Shown: positions 1 to 12,462 of the stretch, piece after piece
Layout: every line of letters starts with the position of its first letter
How positions within the stretch are numbered: position 1 is the first letter of the stretch
Position numbers and translations under genes: made by a program
Assembly (NCBI GenBank): GCA_016935755.1
Contig: JAFGQI010000151.1
Coordinates: forward strand, 1-38,073
Length of the DNA stretch: 38,073 bases
Origin: Anaerolineales bacterium
GTDB lineage: Bacteria; Chloroflexota; Anaerolineae; Anaerolineales; UBA4823
Direction: 5' to 3'
Notes under the pieces: generated by a model
The model's input: only the letters and a program-made list of their open reading frames with translations
Database searches by the model: none
Told to the model about the DNA's origin: nothing

Positions 1-95
1 TACTCTGAACCGTATCGTCTCTCTGGCTATATCGATCTTCGCTCATTTGATTTTTGCTAATGTCCGAACTCTTGTCCGAAGCTGAGATCACACTC

Positions 96-123
96 TTGAC
101 AAATAGAACGCTTGTGCTAAACT
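96..123 (+). promoter_or_regulatory. recA promoter (-35/-10)
   Basis: The sequence shows TTGACA at 96-101, a 16-base spacer and TAAACT at 118-123. This predicts a start near 130 and a leader of about 30 bases, with a ribosome binding site TAGGAG at 145-150. The same -35/-10 pair with a 17-base spacer occurs at the mtnA promoter. No classical LexA box was recognised, but an 8-base direct repeat lies just upstream at 61-80. Confidence 0.6.
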
Positions 124-159
124 TAAGTACATATTTGATGATTATAGGAGCAGACGAAC

Positions 160-1251
160 ATGCCTCGAAAAACAGTTCCCCCACTTCCCGCCTCACCGCC
201 AGTTGACGGTGCGCGCCAGATGGCGCTCGATAAAGCACTGAGCGATATCACCAAACGATATGGTGATGGTTCGATTATGCGCCTGGGTGAAGCTCACCAT
301 ATGATGGTAGAAGTTATCCCCACAGGCGCGCTTTCTTTAGACATAGCCCTTGGTGTCGGTGGCATCCCGCGCGGCCGCATCACCGAAATCTTCGGCCCAG
401 AGTCTTCTGGGAAAACCACCATCTGCCAGCATATCGTCGCCGAAGCACAGAAACTGGGCGGCACCTGCGCATATGTTGACATGGAACACGCTTTGGATCC
501 AGCTTACGCCAGCCGGTGCGGTGTGGATGTGGAAAGCCTGTTAATCTCGCAGCCCGATACAGGGGAGCAAGCACTCGAAATCACCGAAACCCTGGTACGC
601 TCCGGGGCGGTGGAAATTATCGTGATTGACTCTGTCGCAGCCCTGGTGCCGCGAGCTGAAATCGAAGGGGATATGGGCGACTCGCCCATGGGGATGCAGG
701 CTCGACTGATGTCCCAGGCGCTGCGCAAATTATCAGGCGCGATCAAACAAACCAATACTGCCGTAGTTTTCACCAACCAGCTGCGCCAGAAGATTGGTGT
801 TATGTTTGGCAACCCCGAGACCACTACCGGCGGTATGGCGCTCAAATTCTATGCATCCGTCCGCCTGGATGTCCGGCGCATCCAATCGATCAAAGCCGGG
901 GCCGAAATTGTCGGCAGCCGCACCCGGGTGCGTGTGGTGAAGAATAAAGTTGCTGCGCCTTTCCGCACTGCCGAGTTTGATATCATGTATAATGAAGGCA
1001 TCTCTCGGGTGGGAGATCTGATCGACCTGGCCACTGGTCTGGAGATCATCACCAAACGCGGTTCCTTCTTCTCCTATGGCGATATCCGCCTGGGTCAGGG
1101 TCGCGAAAACGCCAAGGAATTCCTAAAACAGAATCCCGACCTGGCTGATGAAATCGAACTGGCTGTCCGGCAGCAAGCTACCAGCGGCGAAATTCAGCTT
1201 GCGTTTGGTGGGGAGGATGAAGGCCCAGGCGGGGCCGATGAAGAAGTGTAG
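160..1251 (+). CDS. recA: Recombinase RecA
   Basis: This is the DNA-dependent ATPase that forms filaments on single-stranded DNA, drives homologous recombination and triggers LexA cleavage in the cytoplasm. Length (363 residues) is normal. Walker A GPESSGKT is at residues 79-86, the catalytic glutamate is in DMEHALD at 107-113, Walker B lies near 151-162 ([11 protein letters not shown]), and the L2 region NPETTTGG follows at 218-225. The C-terminus is acidic and Gly-rich, as in most RecA proteins. The ATG has TAGGAG eight bases upstream. There is no recX downstream; instead the stop codon overlaps the next gene, a lipoprotein, and an Hsp70-like gene follows. The N-terminus carries a short Pro-rich extension before the usual helix. 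Confidence 0.97.
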   Translation: MPRKTVPPLPASPPVDGARQMALDKALSDITKRYGDGSIMRLGEAHHMMVEVIPTGALSLDIALGVGGIPRGRITEIFGPESSGKTTICQHIVAEAQKLGGTCAYVDMEHALDPAYASRCGVDVESLLISQPDTGEQALEITETLVRSGAVEIIVIDSVAALVPRAEIEGDMGDSPMGMQARLMSQALRKLSGAIKQTNTAVVFTNQLRQKIGVMFGNPETTTGGMALKFYASVRLDVRRIQSIKAGAEIVGSRTRVRVVKNKVAAPFRTAEFDIMYNEGISRVGDLIDLATGLEIITKRGSFFSYGDIRLGQGRENAKEFLKQNPDLADEIELAVRQQATSGEIQLAFGGEDEGPGGADEEV

Positions 1252-1788
1252 CCTCATTGTTCTCTCTGTCCTGTTCTGCCTGCTGCTGGTCGCCTGCAGC
1301 GGGCAGAGCAGACGTCCCGAGGCGCAACCAGATGCGGGGGTCTACCTGTCCCCCACCCGCCTGCCGCAAACGCCGCTGGTGCTTGCCATGCCCAGCCCAA
1401 CTTTCACGATCGTCCTTCCGACCGCCGATCTTCGCCCGACTTCGACTCCAGCCTGTAAAGACGACCTGCGCTTTATCGAGGATGTGACCATACCAGATGG
1501 CACACGGATTACCCCGGATGAAACGGTGGATAAACGCTGGAAAGTTGAGAATTTCGGATCCTGCAACTGGGATGAACGCTATCGTCTGCGGCTGATCAGC
1601 GGACCGAGCCTGGGGGCTTCTACAGAGCAAGCGCTCTATCCGGCGCGCGGCGGCACCCAAGCGATTATTCAGATTCTATTTACTGCTCCACACCTGCCAG
1701 GCACCTACCGCAGCGCCTGGCAGGCTCATTCCCCCCAGGGAGAGCCTTTCGGTGATACGATTTACATCGAAATTATCGTGAGTGGGTG

Positions 1789-1789
<1 letters not shown>
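1238..1789 (+). CDS. Lipoprotein with NBR1-like Ig domain
   Basis: This is a 183-residue secreted lipoprotein, probably displayed on the outer face of the membrane; its partner is unknown. The chosen ATG at 1238 begins MKKCS, followed by a hydrophobic stretch ending in the lipobox LVAC; an in-frame ATG at 1217 is possible. A Thr/Pro-rich linker follows, then a C-terminal domain of about 105 residues with the features of the NBR1-Ig-like family: [11 protein letters not shown], a Gly-rich turn, and [10 protein letters not shown] before a final beta strand. The gene starts inside recA (14-base overlap) and its TGA overlaps the ATG of the Hsp70-like gene, so the three are probably co-translated. 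Such Ig domains are common in Chloroflexota surface proteins. The domain call is fairly firm; the role is unknown. Confidence 0.8.
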
Positions 1790-5762
<3,973 letters not shown>

Positions 5763-5781
5763 TCATCTCCAAATCTCGGAT

Positions 5782-6753
5782 TTATTCTCGGGTGATTAAA
5801 CCCTGTAATTTATTCTGATCGTCGAAAATACTCCGGTAGCGATTTACAAACTCAGCCGGAGAATAGTGGTGGCCTTGAGGGCCGCGCTGTTCCAGGCAGT
5901 ATGTCGCCGCCAATGCCCCCATACGTCCACAGGTGAGCATATCCAGATCGTGGCTGTAACCAGTCAAGAAACCGCCGCGAAAAGCATCCCCGACGCCGGT
6001 GGGGTCCACGATTTGTTCCGCTGGTACGATCGGGATGTGAAATTGCTCATCCTGTGTGAAGATATCTGCACCGTGCTCTCCCTGAGTGATCACCAGGAAA
6101 GCCTCCGGGTTCACCTCCAGGATGGCTTTTGCATTCCACCCAGTGGCTTTCTCGATCAGGGCGAACTCATAATCGTTGCAGAACAGCGCCCTGGCGCCAC
6201 GGATACCCTTCTGCAGACCATCCCCCGTCAGGCGCACGATTTGCTGGCTGGGATCATAGAAATAAGGCAATCCCATCTCCTGGCATTCATCGACATACTG
6301 ATTCATCGCGCCAGGATCATTCGGCGAGATCACCACCACATCCGGGCGGTCGTGCTCCAGGGCGTGCAGGGTTAGCTGAGAGGCATATGCCATCGCACCC
6401 GGATAGAAGCTGGCAATCTGGGCATTTGCCCGATCGGTATTGACAAAAAACGAAGCCGTATAAACCTCTGGGATCACGCGAGCGCCAGAGGTGTCCACGC
6501 CCTTGCTCTCCAACCAGGCGCGGTATTCCTCGAAGTCCTCACCTACCGCTGCCCAGAGCTGCGGTTTTTCGCCCAATAAAGCCAGAGTATATGCGATATT
6601 CGGGGCAATGCCCCCACGCAAGCGCACCATTGATTCGACCAGAAAAGACAGGCTGATCGAATCCAGGCGCTCGGGCAGAAAGTGATCCCGGAAGTAGCCG
6701 GGGAATTTCATCAAATAATCGTAAGCAACCGATCCCGTCAATAAAATCTTCAT
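5782..6753 (-). CDS. adoK: Adenosine kinase, PfkB family
   Basis: Phosphorylates adenosine to AMP with ATP and so pulls the AhcY reaction towards hydrolysis. The 323-residue protein matches the mycobacterial adenosine kinase type throughout as I remember that family: TGSVAYDYLMKFPG, LPERL..SLSFLVE, RGG near 46-48, AQIASFYPGAM, DPSQQ and FCNDYE. The PfkB signature DPTGVGDAFRGGFLTG holds the catalytic Asp256. This makes a sugar substrate less likely, although ribokinase-like specificity is hard to prove by motif. The ATG at 6753 is preferred (AGGTGG 11 bases upstream, just inside the end of mtnA); a GTG at 6768 would overlap mtnA. It lies 22 bases upstream of ahcY, which fits one pathway. Confidence 0.88.
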   Translation of the reverse strand: MKILLTGSVAYDYLMKFPGYFRDHFLPERLDSISLSFLVESMVRLRGGIAPNIAYTLALLGEKPQLWAAVGEDFEEYRAWLESKGVDTSGARVIPEVYTASFFVNTDRANAQIASFYPGAMAYASQLTLHALEHDRPDVVVISPNDPGAMNQYVDECQEMGLPYFYDPSQQIVRLTGDGLQKGIRGARALFCNDYEFALIEKATGWNAKAILEVNPEAFLVITQGEHGADIFTQDEQFHIPIVPAEQIVDPTGVGDAFRGGFLTGYSHDLDMLTCGRMGALAATYCLEQRGPQGHHYSPAEFVNRYRSIFDDQNKLQGLITRE

Positions 6754-6757
6754 CGAC

Positions 6758-7810
6758 TTAACTGCCACCTTTCTTCACCACCCTGGCTAAATTTTCCTCG
6801 TAGGGGGGATAAACAACCCCGTTTTCAGTCACAATCGCAGTCAACAGCCGGTGCGGGGTTACATCAAAAGCCGGATTGCGCGCTTTGGCTCCCTGTGGAT
6901 GAACAGGTTGTCCCCCAGCCTGGATATTGAGAACTTCATCCTGGCTGCGTTCTTCGATCGGGATCAAGCCGCCATGCGATAGAGAGAGGTCAATTGTCGA
7001 GGTTGGCACCACAGAATAGGCCGGTATGCCATTATCGAAGGCTGCTAAGGCTAACATATAAGTGCCAATTTTGTTAGCCACATCGCCATTTGCAGCCATG
7101 CGATCGCCCCCAAAGAAAACCCTTTGCACCTTCCCTGTGGATAAAAAGAAACCAGCCGCATTATCGCTGATGATTTCATAGGGAATGCCGTACTGCTGTA
7201 ATTCCCAGGCTGTCAGACGGGCGCCCTGCAAACGAGGGCGCGTCTCATCTACCAGCACATGAATCCGCTTGCCCTGTTCAAAAGCCATGTGGATGACCCC
7301 CAGGGCAGTACCCCAGTCAACTGTCGCCAGCGCTCCAGTATTGCAATGGTGGATGATTGTATCTCCATCCTGGATCAAAGCTGCCCCATGGCGGGCCATG
7401 CGCAGGTTTATTTCCACGTCTTCATCTGCGATGCGCTGCGCCTCAACCAGCATGGCCTGGCGGAGGTCCGCTGCGCCGCCTTGGAAGCTGGCAGCCACCT
7501 TGAGCATCCGCTCCAAAGCCCAGGCCAGGTTCACCGCAGTCGGCCGCGCAGCCTGCAATAACCTGGCTGCTTCCAATACATACGCCCTTAATTCTCCCAG
7601 GCGAACAGAACGATCCTGTTTGGCTGCCAGCGCCAGGCCAAAAGCTGCCGCCGCGCCAATCGCGGGTGCGCCGCGCACCACCATATCGCGGATCGCATTT
7701 GCTACCTGATGATAATCATCATATTCAACTGTGCGAAATTCGCCCGGCAGCAGACGTTGATCGATCATCCGCACAGCGCCAATCTTCTCATTCCATTCTA
7801 CAGTGCGCAT
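6758..7810 (-). CDS. mtnA: Methylthioribose-1-phosphate isomerase
   Basis: Converts 5-methylthioribose-1-phosphate to 5-methylthioribulose-1-phosphate in methionine salvage. Related enzymes also isomerise 5-deoxyribose-1-phosphate, so a role in 5-deoxyribose disposal is possible. Length (350 residues) is standard. Visible landmarks are [13 protein letters not shown] at 44-56, catalytic C156 in [14 protein letters not shown], and catalytic D236 in [19 protein letters not shown]156/D236 correspond to Cys160/Asp240 of the Bacillus enzyme. The other salvage genes (mtnP or mtnK, mtnB, mtnC, mtnD) are not in the window. It is first in the operon with adoK and ahcY, has a strong promoter at 7889-7917, and has a terminator-like hairpin in the leader. 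Confidence 0.96.
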   Translation of the reverse strand: MRTVEWNEKIGAVRMIDQRLLPGEFRTVEYDDYHQVANAIRDMVVRGAPAIGAAAAFGLALAAKQDRSVRLGELRAYVLEAARLLQAARPTAVNLAWALERMLKVAASFQGGAADLRQAMLVEAQRIADEDVEINLRMARHGAALIQDGDTIIHHCNTGALATVDWGTALGVIHMAFEQGKRIHVLVDETRPRLQGARLTAWELQQYGIPYEIISDNAAGFFLSTGKVQRVFFGGDRMAANGDVANKIGTYMLALAAFDNGIPAYSVVPTSTIDLSLSHGGLIPIEERSQDEVLNIQAGGQPVHPQGAKARNPAFDVTPHRLLTAIVTENGVVYPPYEENLARVVKKGGS

Positions 7811-7846
7811 CTTAGAATACTCTTCTCTCAGTTTGTTCAGCCCGCG

Positions 7847-7874
7847 AAAAACGCTCTCGAAGGAGAGCGCCTTC
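7847..7874 (-). promoter_or_regulatory. Terminator-like hairpin with alternative stem in mtnA leader
   Basis: On the minus strand CGCTCTC (7869-7863) pairs perfectly with GAGAGCG (7858-7852) around a CTTC loop and is followed at once by TTTTT (7851-7847), the form of an intrinsic terminator. It begins about 13 bases after the predicted mtnA start point. A competing stem, GAAGG (7874-7870) with CCTTC (7863-7859), uses bases of the first arm and loop, so both cannot form together. This could be an attenuator for the mtnA operon; no known riboswitch class was recognised. Confidence 0.5.
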
Positions 7875-7888
7875 CCATTTGCGATGCG

Positions 7889-7917
7889 AGTTTAACATGA
7901 TAAAGCTGGTTTGTCAA
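7889..7917 (-). promoter_or_regulatory. mtnA-adoK-ahcY promoter
   Basis: On the minus strand TTGACA occupies 7917-7912, followed by a 17-base spacer and TAAACT at 7894-7889. The predicted start is near 7882, giving a leader of about 70 bases. Its -35 box is separated by only three bases from the -35 box of the oppositely directed transglycosylase promoter. Confidence 0.65.
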
Positions 7918-7920
7918 ACA

Positions 7921-7949
7921 TTGACACACCTTCTCCCCTCAGGTATAGT
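7921..7949 (+). promoter_or_regulatory. Promoter of lytic transglycosylase, probably leaderless
   Basis: TTGACA at 7921-7926, a 17-base spacer and TATAGT at 7944-7949 give a near-consensus promoter. Only seven bases (7950-7956) separate the -10 box from the ATG at 7957, so transcription should start at or next to the A of the start codon. No ribosome binding site precedes that ATG, which fits a leaderless messenger. Confidence 0.65.
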
Positions 7950-7956
7950 GCAGATT

Positions 7957-10389
7957 ATGAAAATCTCCTATCGCCTTCTGTCGATTCTGCTGCTACTGGT
8001 CGTTCCTGCCCAGGCTTGCACGCGTTCTGCTAATGGCCCTCTATTCGGGCCCACTCATACCCCAACCTACACAATCACCCCTACAGCCACGCCTGTCCCA
8101 ACCTCCACGCCTACTCCGCTGCCTACGCCAACTCCAGAGCCGTCCGCGCGCGTGGACAGCGGCGACCATGCTATATTCAATGGCGATTGGGAAAATGCAA
8201 TCAAAGAGTATCAATCCGCCTTGACATTCAGCCAGGATCCGCAGGTTCAAGCTGCCGCCCTGCTTGGTTTAGGGCGGGCATATCTTTCGGCGCGCAACTT
8301 ATACCAGGCGATCACTCATCTTGAAAAGCTGATCAATGAGTATCCCGATGCGCCTCAGATAGCCCAGGCATACTTCTACCTGGCACGAGCCTACGAGGCG
8401 CAAGAGAATTATCCACTGGCTGCTGATGGTTACTATAACTACCTGATCCATCGCCCAGGGGTAATTGATGCCTACATCCTGGATCTGCGCGGAGATGCCT
8501 TGTTTTCCGCAGGAGATTACACCAGAGCAGCCGAGAGCTTCCAGGCGGCGCTCCAATCCCCCAGCCAGCTGGATGGATCTTTTTTACAGATGAAGCTGGC
8601 GCGTGCTTACTCGGTTTCTGGCGATTATCTAACTGCCTTAAATCTGTATGATGATCTATACTACCGCACGACCAACGAGTATACGCGCGCCTTGATCGAC
8701 CTGCGCAAAGGACAGGCTTACACAGCCCTTGGGCAGATCGAACAGGCTCATGCCGCCTACCTGGATGCAGTCCAAAATTACCCGACCGCTTATGATTCAT
8801 ACACCGCGCTGGTCGCACTGGTTGAAGCAGGTGTGACCGTGGATGAGTTGAATCGCGGCATCGTAGATTATTATGCCGGTGAATATGGCGTCGCTATGGC
8901 AGCTTTTGACCGCTATCTGCAAGGCAGTCCAACCGACCCTGCCACAGCTTTCCATTATTACGGTCTAACTGCCCGTGCTCAGGGTAATTACCTTGATGCA
9001 CTCCAACCCTGGGAAACAGTGAAACAAACTTATCCCGATCACCGGTTTTGGGACGAAGCATGGGAACAAATCGCTTATACCCAGTGGTTCTATCTGGAGG
9101 ATTATGACCGCGCCATTGAAACCCTATTGGCTTTCGTCGACCAGGTACCGAACCATGCCCGAGCGGGCGAATTCTTGTACGATGCCGGCTATGTTTCCGA
9201 TCGCAAGGGCGATATCCAACAAACTGCCGAATTATACGAGCGAGTCGCTAACCTTTATCCTGGCTATGAACAAGCCCCCCGAGCCCTCTTCCTGGCAGGC
9301 ATTGCGCGCTTCCGACTGAAGGATTTCGATAAAGCCCTGCTGATCTTTCAACGATTTCAAGATCAGGCGCAAACCGTCAGGGATCGCTCGACAGGTTCAT
9401 TCTGGGTTGGCAAATGCCACTATGCAAAAGGCAATATCACCGAAGCAGGAATTACCTGGGACAACACCGCCTCCATTGACCCAACTGGCTATTACAGCGA
9501 AAGAGCCAGGGATATCCTGCATGGGCGCCCTCCGTTCACCCCTCCCGACAGCTATGATCTGGGATTTGACCTGCAGGCAGAACGCTTCCAGGCTGAAGAG
9601 TGGGTGCGAACGAAATTTTCTCTCCCTGCCGATTATGATTTCACGGGTCTAGGAACATTAACCAATGACGCCCGCATATTGCGGGGCGAAGAATTGTGGA
9701 GCCTGGGTTTATTCGATGACGCCCGCTCCGAATTTGAGAAAGTGCGTCTGGAGGTGGCCTCGGACCCAGCCTTGAGCTTTCAATTGACTAACTATCTGGT
9801 GGAACTGGGGTCTTACCGTTCAGCCATCATGGCAGCCCGCCAGGTGCTTGACCTGGCCCTGATGGACGATGCGACCAGCATTAGCGCACCTGCATTTTTC
9901 AACCATGTGCGCTTCGGCACATATTATTCCGATTTACTGATCCCCATCTCCCAGCAGTATGACTTTCACCCGCTTTTTCTGTTCAGCCTGGTGCGCCAGG
10001 AGAGCCTGTTCGAGGGGTTTGTGAGTTCCACAGCCGGGGCGCGTGGTTTGATGCAAATTATCCCACAGACCGGCGCCGATATTGCCCAAAATATGGGCTG
10101 GCCGCCAGATTACACCGCTGAAGATCTCTACCGTCCGCTGATCAGCCTGACCTTCGGCAGCGAATATCTCGATAAACAGAGGGCCTTTTTTGATGGAGAT
10201 GTATACGCCGCGCTGGCAGCCTACAACGGCGGCCCAGGAAATGCCGCCAGATGGCACGAATTAGCCCCCGATGATCCCGATTTGTTCTTGGAGATCATCT
10301 CCTACGAAGAAACGCGCAACTATATCCGTGGAATCTACGAGATCTTCAACCTGTACCGGGCGATCTACAGCCGCGCCTTTGGAGGCTAA
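7957..10389 (+). CDS. Lytic transglycosylase lipoprotein with TPR-like repeats
   Basis: An 810-residue exported enzyme expected to cleave peptidoglycan between MurNAc and GlcNAc with 1,6-anhydro bond formation. The signal segment runs through LLSILLLLVVPAQAC and ends in a weak lipobox, followed by a long Thr-Pro linker. Residues of about 60-600 are tetratricopeptide-like helical pairs (GDWENAIKEYQSAL; ALLGLGRAYLSARNLYQAI). The C-terminal SLT domain has catalytic E682 in VRQESLFEGF, then GARGLMQI, AAYNGGPGNA and the YIRGIYE motif, like the soluble lytic transglycosylase Slt. The start at 7957 is fixed by the promoter; in-frame upstream starts lie before or within that promoter. The last four bases overlap the convergent solute-binding protein gene. 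Confidence 0.9.
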   Translation: MKISYRLLSILLLLVVPAQACTRSANGPLFGPTHTPTYTITPTATPVPTSTPTPLPTPTPEPSARVDSGDHAIFNGDWENAIKEYQSALTFSQDPQVQAAALLGLGRAYLSARNLYQAITHLEKLINEYPDAPQIAQAYFYLARAYEAQENYPLAADGYYNYLIHRPGVIDAYILDLRGDALFSAGDYTRAAESFQAALQSPSQLDGSFLQMKLARAYSVSGDYLTALNLYDDLYYRTTNEYTRALIDLRKGQAYTALGQIEQAHAAYLDAVQNYPTAYDSYTALVALVEAGVTVDELNRGIVDYYAGEYGVAMAAFDRYLQGSPTDPATAFHYYGLTARAQGNYLDALQPWETVKQTYPDHRFWDEAWEQIAYTQWFYLEDYDRAIETLLAFVDQVPNHARAGEFLYDAGYVSDRKGDIQQTAELYERVANLYPGYEQAPRALFLAGIARFRLKDFDKALLIFQRFQDQAQTVRDRSTGSFWVGKCHYAKGNITEAGITWDNTASIDPTGYYSERARDILHGRPPFTPPDSYDLGFDLQAERFQAEEWVRTKFSLPADYDFTGLGTLTNDARILRGEELWSLGLFDDARSEFEKVRLEVASDPALSFQLTNYLVELGSYRSAIMAARQVLDLALMDDATSISAPAFFNHVRFGTYYSDLLIPISQQYDFHPLFLFSLVRQESLFEGFVSSTAGARGLMQIIPQTGADIAQNMGWPPDYTAEDLYRPLISLTFGSEYLDKQRAFFDGDVYAALAAYNGGPGNAARWHELAPDDPDLFLEIISYEETRNYIRGIYEIFNLYRAIYSRAFGG

Positions 10390-12083
10390 GGGGAGGGGGT
10401 GGTTGTTTGAGTTTCTGGTCGGGATATCCCTGACACCAGATACCAGTAAACCAGGTTAAAGAAACGATCGCTGGGTTCAAAGAGCGGTCCCATACTGATG
10501 CCCTTTACCTGCGTATCGACTGCATAAGTATATACAGGGTAGTACAGCGGCAGCGCTGGCAGCTCAGAGGCGAAACGAACCTGAAAGTTGCGATACCGTT
10601 TTATGCGCTCATTGTAATCATCGGTAACACGCGCCTGTTCGAGGTACTCGCTCACCTGACGGTCATCCCAACCACTGTAATTCTGTCCATTGGTCTTCTG
10701 CGACTGGTGCCAGAAGGGATAAGGGTCCGGGTCGGGTGAACGAGAGAAATTAAGTTCGACCAGGGCAGCATCATAAGAACGTGGCTCGAGGTATTTCTTC
10801 AGCAAATCATTATAGGCGACAGTTTTGATATTTACCTTGACACCCAGGCGGGCCCAATCCGAGCGAATCTGTTCGGCTATTGCCGGATAGGGTTCCTCAT
10901 CCGGGCAGACCATCTCAAATTCCAGGCTGACCTCATCCTTCACCCGCACCGATCCCCCCTCCGCCGGGATGGTGTATTCAGCCTTCTTGAGGATGGCTAT
11001 GGCGTCTTCAACACTATACTCGACCGTGGGCATCCCATCATAGTAAGCCCAACTCTCCGGGAAGATGGGGCCATTAGCCATAATTGCCTGCCCGCCCATC
11101 AAGCGTTCCACAATCCACCGGCGGTTAATGCTCATGAGTAAAGCTCGGCGAAGCTGAGCATCCTGCAAGAAAGGCAGCCTGGGAGAGTTGAGATTGAGGA
11201 AAATCATGGTCACTCCCGGCATGCGGCTGGTGAACAGATTTAATTTCGGTTCTTTAAGCAGCTCGGGCAGCACATCCGTAGTCACCTGGCTGATCCCCAT
11301 CACCTTTTCATCCCGATAAGCACTCAAAGCGGAGGCAGAATCGGGATAATAACGAAAATTAATTTGGGAAATGAAGGGTTTCTTGCCATAGTATTGATCA
11401 AAAGCGCTCAGGACAACCCCCGCAATCTGATCATTCTCTAGGGTCAAATCTGCTAAACGATAAGGGCCGCTGCCCACCGGCTTGAGGTTATAGCTGGAAT
11501 TGATCAACTCTTCAACAGATAAATCCTTCAGCAGGTGGCTTGGCAATATTCCAAAGGTCAGATAATCAAGAAATGGGGCAAATGGCTCGGGCAGGATGAA
11601 TTGCAGCGTCTTTTCGTTAAGTACGCTCACCTTAACCTGCTTCCAAAAAGAGCGCAAATCCGCAGGCAGGGGTACCTTATCATGGCTGAGCAATCCAACC
11701 GTGAAGACAATATCCTCACTGACCACCGGCTGACCATCATGCCAGAAAGCCTCGGGTCTGATAGAAAAACTAAAGGTTTTCCCATCCTGAGAAACACCCC
11801 ACGAGTCAACCAGGTCGCCTTGTGGCAGACCGCGATGATCGAAACGGATCATACTGCTGAATACCAGACGATCAATGTCGCGATCAACAGAGTTGTAATA
11901 ATCCAGAATCGGATTAAACCGTCCTGGTGATCCAATTAAGGCTTCTGTGTAAATTCCCCCTTCAAGCGGGGCAACTTCTGGCTGTCCGATTTCCAGGAGA
12001 GTCTGCTGCTGACCCAAAAGCAAAAAGCCTATGGCTATGAGAGCAACCAGCACCACCAGGAGCTGCCAGCGAAGTTTTTTCAT
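10386..12083 (-). CDS. Membrane-anchored ABC-type peptide-binding protein, family 5
   Basis: A 565-residue extracellular binding protein of the DppA/OppA class. It starts MKKLRWQ, followed by a hydrophobic segment of about 20 residues (LLVVLVALIAIGFLLL) and no lipobox cysteine, so it is probably held by an uncleaved N-terminal anchor or cleaved by signal peptidase I. Family landmarks are FNPILDYYNSVDRD, LVDSWGVSQDGKTFSFSIRP, VGSGPYRL and the C-terminal YNERIKRYRNFQVRFASELPALPLYYP. No permease or ATPase gene adjoins it, so it either serves a transporter elsewhere or is a sensor-like orphan. The ATG at 12083 has no evident ribosome binding site; a GTG at 12134 can be dismissed because it lies in the secG terminator. 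Confidence 0.85.
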   Translation of the reverse strand: MKKLRWQLLVVLVALIAIGFLLLGQQQTLLEIGQPEVAPLEGGIYTEALIGSPGRFNPILDYYNSVDRDIDRLVFSSMIRFDHRGLPQGDLVDSWGVSQDGKTFSFSIRPEAFWHDGQPVVSEDIVFTVGLLSHDKVPLPADLRSFWKQVKVSVLNEKTLQFILPEPFAPFLDYLTFGILPSHLLKDLSVEELINSSYNLKPVGSGPYRLADLTLENDQIAGVVLSAFDQYYGKKPFISQINFRYYPDSASALSAYRDEKVMGISQVTTDVLPELLKEPKLNLFTSRMPGVTMIFLNLNSPRLPFLQDAQLRRALLMSINRRWIVERLMGGQAIMANGPIFPESWAYYDGMPTVEYSVEDAIAILKKAEYTIPAEGGSVRVKDEVSLEFEMVCPDEEPYPAIAEQIRSDWARLGVKVNIKTVAYNDLLKKYLEPRSYDAALVELNFSRSPDPDPYPFWHQSQKTNGQNYSGWDDRQVSEYLEQARVTDDYNERIKRYRNFQVRFASELPALPLYYPVYTYAVDTQVKGISMGPLFEPSDRFFNLVYWYLVSGISRPETQTTTPSP

Positions 12084-12085
12084 AG

Positions 12086-12134
12086 AAAAATAAATAAGAT
12101 GCTTCGCCAGCCAACAGCCCAACCAGCGAAGCAC
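12086..12134 (-). terminator. Intrinsic terminator after secG
   Basis: On the minus strand GTGCTTCGC (12134-12126) pairs with GCGAAGCAT (12107-12099) with one G-T pair, and the T-rich run TTATTTATTTTT follows at 12097-12086. The 18-base loop is long. It sits 22 bases after the secG stop and ends three bases before the next ATG. Confidence 0.6.
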
Positions 12135-12155
12135 CCCATCATGGAATTGCTCAGT

Positions 12156-12380
12156 TTATCCACGCAGTAAAGTGGCAATGATGGCCAATAGAAAGAAAAG
12201 CACACTCATACCAATCGTTACCCAGAAGAGCACTTTTTCAACCCCGCGCCGGGCGGTAAAAATACCACCCTGGTCAGAGCCCGTCAGTCCACCCAGGCCA
12301 GCGCCTTTGCTTTGCATGATCACGCTGGCAATCAGGGCAATTGACGTTATAATCAACGCAATATAAATTATATTATCCAC
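12156..12380 (-). CDS. secG: Preprotein translocase subunit SecG
   Basis: A small subunit of the SecYEG channel that helps the SecA-driven translocation cycle at the cytoplasmic membrane. The 74-residue length and the two membrane segments (about residues 3-22 and 50-71) are typical, as is the loop motif VIMQSKGAGLGGLTG between them. The start is GTG at 12380, with GGAGG five bases upstream; longer in-frame readings would start before or inside the promoter. It has a strong promoter at 12424-12452 and its own terminator, so it is probably a single-gene unit. Confidence 0.92.
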   Translation of the reverse strand: MDNIIYIALIITSIALIASVIMQSKGAGLGGLTGSDQGGIFTARRGVEKVLFWVTIGMSVLFFLLAIIATLLRG

Positions 12381-12423
12381 ACGAGCCTCCTGCTCAAAAT
12401 ATTGCTGGTTCAAAAGCAGGGGG

Positions 12424-12452
12424 ATTATACCTTCCGTTGAGCGAAACGTCAA
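12424..12452 (-). promoter_or_regulatory. secG promoter
   Basis: On the minus strand TTGACG at 12452-12447, a 17-base spacer and a perfect TATAAT at 12429-12424 predict a start near 12417 and a leader of about 37 bases. It lies between the divergent secG and PHP-protein genes and ends 11 bases before the PHP start codon. Confidence 0.7.
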
Positions 12453-12462
12453 ATGCCCGGAC

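Noticed and set aside
2..46. Open minus-strand frame starting with ATG at 46 and leaving the window on the left
   Set aside because: Only 15 codons are visible, with no ribosome binding site and no convincing promoter; it may be a divergent gene but cannot be supported.
1178..1660. 160-codon minus-strand open frame opposite the NBR1-Ig lipoprotein
   Set aside because: It is out of phase with a clearly structured gene on the other strand and its translation has no recognisable domain.
7852..7874. Known SAM or SAH riboswitch upstream of mtnA
   Set aside because: The leader is only about 70 bases and lacks the kink-turn, pseudoknot and conserved cores of the SAM-I, SAM-II or SAH classes.
12386..12420. 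Possible hairpin hiding the secG ribosome binding site
   Set aside because: The predicted transcription start near 12417 would remove half of the 5' arm, so the stem is unlikely to form in the mRNA.
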